Source of the DNA: JACZQZ01 sp046756945
GTDB lineage: Bacteria > Pseudomonadota > Alphaproteobacteria > Rhodospirillales > 2-02-FULL-58-16
Assembly (NCBI GenBank): GCA_046756945.1
Contig: JBHHXI010000008.1
Location: forward strand, 1 to 37,684
Direction of reading: 5' to 3'
DNA length: 37,684 nucleotides
Both the position numbers and the translations under genes were made by a program. The first letter of the stretch is position 1. Each line of letters begins with the position of its first letter. The notes beneath the pieces are model-generated. The model searched no databases. It was not told where the DNA came from and saw nothing but the letters and a program-made list of their open reading frames with translations. Below are positions 33,145 through 37,684 of the stretch, one piece after another.

Positions 33145-34443
33145 ATGATCCCACGCTACAGCCGGCCCGAGATGACCGCCATCTGGGAGCCCGAGAGCAG
33201 ATTCCGCATCTGGCTGGAGATCGAGGGCCACGCCTGCGACGCCCAGGCCGAGCTCGGGGTCATCCCCGGCGACGCCGCCAAGGCGGTATGGGAGCGCGGC
33301 CGGTTCGACGTCGGACGGATCGACGAGATCGAGCGCGAAACCCGGCACGACGTCATCGCCTTTCTCACCAACCTGGCCGAGCACGTGGGCCCCGAGGCCC
33401 GGTTCGTGCACCAGGGCATGACATCGTCCGACGTGCTCGACACCTGCCTCGCGGTACAGCTCGCCCGGGCCGCCGACATCCTCCTGGGCGACATCGACAG
33501 GCTCCTGGCGGCGCTCAAGCAACGGGCCTTCGAGCACAAGCACACGCCCTGCATGGGCCGCAGCCACGGCATCCATGCCGAGCCCACCACCTTCGGCCTC
33601 AAGCTGGCCGGCTTTCATGCCGAATTCCAGCGCAACCGGAGGCGCCTGGAAGCGGCCCGCGAGGAAATCGCCACCTGCGCCATTTCCGGGTCCGTCGGCA
33701 CGTTCGCCAACATCGACCCCTTCGTCGAGGAACACGTGGCCGGGAAAATGGGCCTGGCCGCCGAGCCCATTTCCACCCAGATCATCCCGCGCGACCGCCA
33801 TGCCGCCTTCTTCTCCGCCCTGGCGGTCATCGCCAGCTCGGTCGAGCGTCTGGCCACCGAAATCCGCCACCTGCAACGCACCGAGGTGGGCGAGGCGGAG
33901 GAATTCTTCGCCCCGGGCCAGAAGGGGTCGTCGTCCATGCCCCACAAGCGCAACCCCATCCTCACCGAGAACGTGACCGGCCTGGCGCGGGTCGTGCGTG
34001 CCGCGGTCATGCCGGCGCTGGAGAACGTGGTGCTGTGGCACGAGCGCGACATCTCGCACTCGTCCGTGGAGCGAATCATCGCCCCCGACACGACCATCGC
34101 CCTGGACTTTGCCCTGGCGCGCCTGGCCGGGGTGGTGGAAAAGCTCGTCGTCTACCCGGATGCCATGCGGCAGAACCTGGACCGGCTGCGCGGTCTGGTC
34201 TTCTCACAACGGGTGCTGCTGGCGCTGACCCAGGCCGGGATGAGCCGCGAAGACGCCTACGAGGCCGTGCAGCGCAACGCCATGACCGTGTGGCAGGGGA
34301 ACGGCACGTTCCTGGATTCGCTCACCGCCGACAACGCGGTGACCCGGCATGTGGACGCCGACGCCCTGGCCGCCCTGTTCGACATGGATTACCACACCAA
34401 ACACGTGGATACGATATTCAAGCGGGTGTTCGGCGAGGGCTGA
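33145..34443 (+). CDS. purB: Adenylosuccinate lyase
   Basis: A 432-residue fumarase-superfamily lyase that cleaves SAICAR to AICAR and adenylosuccinate to AMP. Signatures are HQGMTSSDVLDT (89-100), the catalytic histidine H141 in GRSHGIHAEPTTFG, and GSSSMPHKRNP (261-271), whose serine loop holds the general base. Length fits the short bacterial class. ATG 33145 has GAGG close upstream; the frame is open further upstream but covers the divergent amidase gene. purC and purS follow about 1.4 kb later, with two unrelated genes between. Confidence 0.97.
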   Translation: MIPRYSRPEMTAIWEPESRFRIWLEIEGHACDAQAELGVIPGDAAKAVWERGRFDVGRIDEIERETRHDVIAFLTNLAEHVGPEARFVHQGMTSSDVLDTCLAVQLARAADILLGDIDRLLAALKQRAFEHKHTPCMGRSHGIHAEPTTFGLKLAGFHAEFQRNRRRLEAAREEIATCAISGSVGTFANIDPFVEEHVAGKMGLAAEPISTQIIPRDRHAAFFSALAVIASSVERLATEIRHLQRTEVGEAEEFFAPGQKGSSSMPHKRNPILTENVTGLARVVRAAVMPALENVVLWHERDISHSSVERIIAPDTTIALDFALARLAGVVEKLVVYPDAMRQNLDRLRGLVFSQRVLLALTQAGMSREDAYEAVQRNAMTVWQGNGTFLDSLTADNAVTRHVDADALAALFDMDYHTKHVDTIFKRVFGEG

Positions 34444-34447
34444 GCGA

Positions 34448-34489
34448 GAGCGGGATTACGCTCCCGCGGGGGGCGGCCTGTCAGCCGCC
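34448..34489. terminator. Two small hairpins between convergent purB and the zeta-subunit gene
   Basis: GAGCG (34448-34452) with CGCTC (34459-34463), and GGCGGC (34472-34477) with GCCGCC (34484-34489), are perfect short inverted repeats with 6-nt loops. The second spans the stop codon of the zeta gene. No T-runs follow, so bidirectional termination is only a possibility. Confidence 0.3.
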
Positions 34490-34846
34490 TATTGGCCCGT
34501 GATCGGGACCGAGCGGCTTGGGATATTCGTCGCTGACCTGCTTGAGGGCGATGGCGTTGAGACGCTCTATTTCGGCGCGCAGCTCCGGCTCGGTGATCGG
34601 CACCTTGCGCTCCTCGCAATCCTTGACCACCTTGCGGACGACATCGTCAAGCCCGGGCTCGTCGAGGTCCGAGTGCACGACCTCCTGGACATAGGTATCG
34701 GTCTCGGTGCTGGTCATCCCCAACCGTTCGGCGACCCACAGCGCAAGGAGCTTGTTGCGCCGCGACGCCGCCTTGAAGCGCATTTCCTCTTCCAGCTTGT
34801 ATTTCGCCTCGTAGCCTTTCTCGCGTTTGCGAAATGTGTCTTCCAT
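34481..34846 (-). CDS. F1Fo-ATPase inhibitor zeta subunit (DUF1476), canonical copy
   Basis: A 121-residue zeta subunit. It has the canonical N-terminus MEDTFRKREKGYEAKYKLEE, whose counterpart in Paracoccus inserts into F1 and blocks ATP hydrolysis. The core follows (ASRRNKLLALWVAERLGM, then QEVVHSDLDEPGLDDVVRKV). ATG 34846 follows GGGAGAAGGG. The C-terminus carries a Pro/Gly extension (YPKPLGPDHGPIGG) beyond the usual end. A perfect TATAAT lies at 34941-34946 on this strand but lacks a clear -35. The purB/zeta/purC neighbourhood is common in Alphaproteobacteria. A diverged paralogue is at 1225-1587. Confidence 0.92.
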   Translation of the reverse strand: MEDTFRKREKGYEAKYKLEEEMRFKAASRRNKLLALWVAERLGMTSTETDTYVQEVVHSDLDEPGLDDVVRKVVKDCEERKVPITEPELRAEIERLNAIALKQVSDEYPKPLGPDHGPIGG

Positions 34847-34943
34847 CAAGCCCTTCTCCCGATGCCTTTCGTGCGCCCGAAAATTCTACGGTCGAACGCA
34901 CGGGGGCGCAACGGAAACGCGCCACCCACGCCAATGATCGATT

Positions 34944-34976
34944 ATATCGGGCGGGCTCTAATATCGGGTGGGCTCT
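34944..34976. repeat. 17-bp-period tandem repeat between zeta and NRDE genes
   Basis: ATATCGGGCGGGCTCT (34944-34959) recurs at 34961-34976 with one change (C to T). It lies in the 167-bp divergent intergenic region, next to a minus-strand TATAAT box. Two head-to-tail sites about 1.6 helical turns apart could bind a regulator, or it may be a simple duplication. Confidence 0.6.
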
Positions 34977-35013
34977 GGCGCCGACGGGACAAACGGACTA
35001 TTAGGAATCGATC

Positions 35014-35784
35014 ATGTGCACCCTCGTCATCCTGCACCGCCCGGGCGACGACTGGCCGATCCTGCTGGCCGTGAACCGCGACGAAATGGCCGACCGCCCC
35101 TGGGACCCGCCGGCGCGCCATTGGCCCGACCGCGCCTGGGTGGTCGCCGGGCGGGACCGCGGCGCCGGCGGCACCTGGCTCGGCCTGAATGACCACGGCG
35201 TCGCCGCCGGCGTGCTCAACCGCCTGCATTCCCTGGGACCCAGACCCGGCTTCCGCAGCCGCGGCGAGCTGCCGCTGGAGGCCCTGGACCACGCCCGGGC
35301 GGCGGACGCCGCGGAGGCGCTGGCCCATATCGATACCGCCAGCTACCGTTCCTTCAACCTTCTGATCGCCGACAGCGACAGCGTGTTCTGGCTGCGCTCC
35401 GCGGGCGGGGAGAACGGGACGGACGCCCCCCCGGGCGTCGAGGTGATAGAGCTGCCGCCGGGCCTGTCCATGTTCACGGCGTATGACCGAAACGACCCCC
35501 AATCGCCCCGGATACGCCTGTATCTGCCCCAATTCGAGACGGCTCGACCGCCCGATCCCGGCGCCGGGGACTGGTCGGGGTGGACATCCCTGCTGGCAAG
35601 CCCGCTTCACGATGCCGAAGCCGGCCCGGGCGGCGCCATGAACGTGGCCATCGAGGCCGGATTCGGTACCGTTTCGTCCTCCCTCATCGCCCTGCCCGCC
35701 GCCGGGCGCACGGGCGTGGGCCCGGTCTGGCTGTTTGCCGGGGGGCCTCCGGGGGACGTGCCCTTCGATCAGATTTCCCTTTAG
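35014..35784 (+). CDS. NRDE family protein (TANGO2-like)
   Basis: A 256-residue protein of the NRDE/TANGO2 family. It starts MCTLVILHRPGDDWPILLAV followed by the name-giving NRDE. Removing Met would expose Cys2, as in Ntn-hydrolases. Later motifs are WVVAGRDRGAGGTWLGLNDHG and SYRSFNLLIADSD, with a C-terminal FGTVSSSLIALP. Human TANGO2 is linked to lipid and haem handling; the bacterial role is unknown. AGGAA lies 6-7 nt before ATG 35014. Confidence 0.9.
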   Translation: MCTLVILHRPGDDWPILLAVNRDEMADRPWDPPARHWPDRAWVVAGRDRGAGGTWLGLNDHGVAAGVLNRLHSLGPRPGFRSRGELPLEALDHARAADAAEALAHIDTASYRSFNLLIADSDSVFWLRSAGGENGTDAPPGVEVIELPPGLSMFTAYDRNDPQSPRIRLYLPQFETARPPDPGAGDWSGWTSLLASPLHDAEAGPGGAMNVAIEAGFGTVSSSLIALPAAGRTGVGPVWLFAGGPPGDVPFDQISL

Positions 35785-35806
35785 TTTCAATAGGTTGCGT
35801 CCGGCG

Positions 35807-35835
35807 TTGTCTTGTTGGTGGACACCTGCTATATC
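35807..35835 (+). promoter_or_regulatory. Sigma-70-type promoter of purC
   Basis: TTGTCT (35807-35812) and TATATC (35830-35835) are separated by 17 bp. The start would be near 35842, about 48 nt upstream of the purC ATG, in the 105-bp gap after the NRDE gene. Confidence 0.55.
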
Positions 35836-35889
35836 AGGTTCTCTATCTGGGCACCGACGCCGGGCATCCCCATCATTGGAAAGAAGACG

Positions 35890-36654
35890 ATGGCCAGACG
35901 CAAACAAATCTACGAAGGCAAGGCCAAGATTCTGTATGAGGGGCCCGAGCCCGGTACGCTCGTGCAGTATTTCAAGGACGACGCCACCGCCTACAACGAC
36001 AAGAAGAAGGGCGTCATCGCCGGCAAGGGCGTTATCAACAACCGGATTTCCGAGTATCTCATGACCCGGTTGAGCGAGATCGGGGTCCCCACGCATTTCG
36101 TGCGCCGCCTCAACATGCGTGAGCAGTTGGTCCGCGAAGTGGAAATTATTCCCATAGAGGTAGTGATCCGCAACATCGTCGCCGGCTCGCTGGCGGCGCG
36201 CCTGGGCATGAACGAAGGGACGCCGCTGCCGCGCTCCATCGTCGAGTACTACTACAAGTCCGACGACCTGAACGACCCCATGATCACCGAGGAGCACATC
36301 ACCGCGTTCGGCTGGGCGTCGCCCCAGGATCTGGACGACATCATGTCCATGGCGCTGCGCGTCAACGATTTCATGTGCGGTCTGTTCCTCGGCGTCGGCA
36401 TCCGCCTGGTCGATTTCAAGCTGGAGTTCGGCCGGCTCTGGGAAGACGATCAGATGCGGATCGTCCTGGCCGACGAAATCAGCCCCGACAGCTGCCGCCT
36501 GTGGGACATGAAGACCAACGAAAAAATGGACAAGGACCGCTTCCGCCGGGACCTCGGCAACGTCGAGGAAGCCTATCAGGAAGTGGCCCGCCGCCTGGGC
36601 ATCCTGCCGGAAAGCGGTCCCACGGACATCAAGGGCCCGGCGGTCATGCAATAA
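35890..36654 (+). CDS. purC: SAICAR synthetase
   Basis: A 254-residue phosphoribosylaminoimidazole-succinocarboxamide synthase, which joins CAIR and aspartate with ATP. Motifs are QIYEGKAKILYE at the N-terminus, FKDDATAYNDKKKG, VVIRNIVAGSLAARLG, LVDFKLEFGR and VLADEISPDSCRLWD. ATG 35890 is preceded by GGAAAG; 26 further in-frame codons upstream would overlap the promoter. It starts the purC-purS operon; purS follows after 12 bp. Confidence 0.97.
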   Translation: MARRKQIYEGKAKILYEGPEPGTLVQYFKDDATAYNDKKKGVIAGKGVINNRISEYLMTRLSEIGVPTHFVRRLNMREQLVREVEIIPIEVVIRNIVAGSLAARLGMNEGTPLPRSIVEYYYKSDDLNDPMITEEHITAFGWASPQDLDDIMSMALRVNDFMCGLFLGVGIRLVDFKLEFGRLWEDDQMRIVLADEISPDSCRLWDMKTNEKMDKDRFRRDLGNVEEAYQEVARRLGILPESGPTDIKGPAVMQ

Positions 36655-36666
36655 GGGCGGGGAAGC

Positions 36667-36909
36667 GTGAAGGCGAAAGTCCACGTGACCTTGAAGAATG
36701 GCGTGCTCGATCCGCAGGGAAAGGCGGTCCGCAACGCCCTCTCCTCTCTCGGCTTCGGCGGCGTCACCGGGGTCCGCCAGGGCAAGTACATCGAGATCGA
36801 CCTTGACGAAACGGACCCCGCCCGGGCCCGCGAGGCCGTCGACGCCATGTGCAAGAAGCTGCTTGCCAACACGGTCATCGAGAATTACGCGATCGAAATC
36901 GCGGAGTGA
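36667..36909 (+). CDS. purS: Phosphoribosylformylglycinamidine synthase subunit PurS
   Basis: An 80-residue PurS, the small subunit that joins PurL and PurQ in FGAM synthetase. The sequence KAKVHVTLKNGVLDPQGKAV, then LGFGGVTGVRQGKYIEIDL and NTVIENYAIEIAE, matches the family over its whole length. GTG 36667 has GGGGAAG close upstream. purQ normally follows within a few bases; here a BrnT-like gene starts 30 bp later instead. Confidence 0.97.
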   Translation: MKAKVHVTLKNGVLDPQGKAVRNALSSLGFGGVTGVRQGKYIEIDLDETDPARAREAVDAMCKKLLANTVIENYAIEIAE

Positions 36910-36939
36910 TCGGACAATGCAAAGGGGACCAAGGGTTTA

Positions 36940-37224
36940 ATGGAGTTTGAATGGGGTGAGGAAAAGCGAAAAAGGGTAATTCGAGATCATGGAGTAGACT
37001 TTGAAGACGCTAAAAGAGCGTTTTCCTTTCCGCGCATCGAGGACGATGACCTCGAGCATTCTGGAACCGAAGACCGTATCAAGATGATCGGGTGGACCGG
37101 TAGCAGGGTAATCGTGCTAATATATACGGAACGCAAGGGAAAAATTCGACTGATCACAGCCCGCTATGCCGATGTGGAAGAAGAGCTCCTGTACTATCAA
37201 ACCTTTTTCGGCGAGCCCTGCTAG
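36940..37224 (+). CDS. BrnT-like RelE-fold ribonuclease toxin
   Basis: A 94-residue BrnT family protein. The N-terminal motif FEWGEEKRKRVIRDHGVDFE and DAKRAF matches the W-D-x-x-K-x-x-x-N-x-x-K-H-G-V-x-F pattern of BrnT, and the C-terminal half has KMIGWTGSRVIVLIYTER and IRLITARYA. BrnT toxins are RelE-fold RNases that stop translation and are neutralised by BrnA. AAGGG lies 5 nt before ATG 36940. A 7-codon frame at 36917-36940 ends in TAATG, overlapping the start. The sequence is clearly more AT-rich than purC-purS, which suggests transfer into the operon. Confidence 0.85.
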   Translation: MEFEWGEEKRKRVIRDHGVDFEDAKRAFSFPRIEDDDLEHSGTEDRIKMIGWTGSRVIVLIYTERKGKIRLITARYADVEEELLYYQTFFGEPC

Positions 37225-37235
37225 CCATTTGCACC

Positions 37236-37598
37236 ATGAGTCGGATTAAGAAGTACGACAAGGAAAACCTGCCAACCACTGCAGGCGATTGGGTTGGCGC
37301 ACGGCAGGTTTACCCTGGGAACGGCCCGAAGAGGAAGATAATGAACCCTGATAAATTTCACGTTTATAGAGCGTCTAGTAATCATTGCCTGTTTGCGATT
37401 ACGTTTTCGGAATATGTGGCGAAACTACCACCCTGCCCAGACGACGGTAACTGGGAACAATTCAAAGTTGTCGTTGAAACTGGACAGCAAAGGATCGGAT
37501 TTTCTGAAGAAGAGGCAAAAAAGGATATTTTGAAACAAGGTTATCACCTTTGCAAAGTGGAAGTTAAAGTTGAGGAGATCGTTAACGTTAGCCGATAA
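37236..37598 (+). CDS. Unrecognised 120-residue protein beside the BrnT-like gene
   Basis: A soluble 120-residue protein that starts 11 bp after the brnT stop. It begins MSRIKKYDKENLPTTAGDWV and has a middle part HVYRASSNHCLFAITFSEYV. GQQRIGFSEEEAKKDI and a charged VEVKVEEIV end follow. No membrane span, signal peptide or known motif was seen. In typical modules this position is held by the antitoxin BrnA, a ribbon-helix-helix protein; no such motif is evident here. It could be a non-canonical antitoxin or an unrelated cargo gene. Base composition is AT-rich like brnT. No clear ribosome-binding site precedes the ATG. Confidence 0.65.
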   Translation: MSRIKKYDKENLPTTAGDWVGARQVYPGNGPKRKIMNPDKFHVYRASSNHCLFAITFSEYVAKLPPCPDDGNWEQFKVVVETGQQRIGFSEEEAKKDILKQGYHLCKVEVKVEEIVNVSR

Positions 37599-37684
37599 GA
37601 ATTTCGTGGTTACATTTGTTCGCTTTTCAAGAGCCCTTCTATTGCGTAAATTTTCCTTTCTCTTTTGCGGCGTCCTGATCCGTA

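Noticed and set aside
37610..37684. 25-codon minus-strand frame entering at the right edge and ending at TAA
   Set aside because: It is too short to identify and its composition is that of AT-rich intergenic DNA; a partial gene from beyond the window cannot be excluded.

Overview
The window is a gene-dense, high-GC stretch of chromosome, most likely from an alphaproteobacterium of the Rhodospirillales type. The evidence is gene content and order. There is a kdsB-pheA junction, two genes of the alphaproteobacterial F1-ATPase zeta-subunit family (DUF1476), and a DUF4167 gene behind prfA-prmC. There is also a comF/grxC/nitrilase-like/DUF1178/ubiG/lysC neighbourhood and an NDUFAF5-like methyltransferase. 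No rRNA, tRNA, IS element, phage or CRISPR array was seen. The species cannot be named from sequence alone.

Layout. 1-5153: the 3' end of kdsB, pheA, a 41-bp tandem repeat, a zeta-subunit paralogue, clpB (minus strand) with a heat-shock-type promoter, and a divergent MOSC protein. 5160-13595 (minus strand): rodZ, then a tight operon ispG-hisS-hemA-prfA-prmC from a good sigma-70-type promoter, then the DUF4167 gene. The hemA product is a glutamyl-tRNA reductase, so 5-aminolevulinate would come from glutamate (C5 route) rather than by the ALA synthase usual in this class. 13980-16659: lysC and divergent ubiG, then DUF1178. 16751-18366: a methyltransferase-nitrilase gene pair on the plus strand that interrupts the minus-strand run comF-grxC-amidase-DUF1178. 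20446-23667: a plus-strand run of NDUFAF5-like methyltransferase, sfsA, map and radC.

23724-30693 looks more accessory. It holds a 65-residue lipoprotein, two overlapping genes for 34- and 36-residue single-span membrane peptides, a fatty-acid-type CoA ligase, an aspartate dehydrogenase, and a divergent tripartite tricarboxylate transporter (tctC, an intergenic hairpin terminator, tctB, tctA). 30807-35784 has an MFS transporter, an acid-ceramidase/NAAA-like Ntn amidase, purB, the canonical zeta subunit and an NRDE (TANGO2-like) protein. 35890-36909 is purC-purS, the start of the purine operon. Directly behind purS, where purQ-purL normally follow, sits a visibly more AT-rich insert with a BrnT-like toxin gene and an unrecognised 120-residue partner.

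The strongest leads for something undescribed are the BrnT-like module with a non-canonical partner in the pur operon, the paired glycine-zipper membrane peptides at 24287-24498, the two diverged zeta subunits, the methyltransferase-nitrilase pair, and a clpB leader that could fold in two exclusive ways. Most of the rest is conserved housekeeping sequence. Functions are assigned from recognised motifs and family knowledge; no database search was run.
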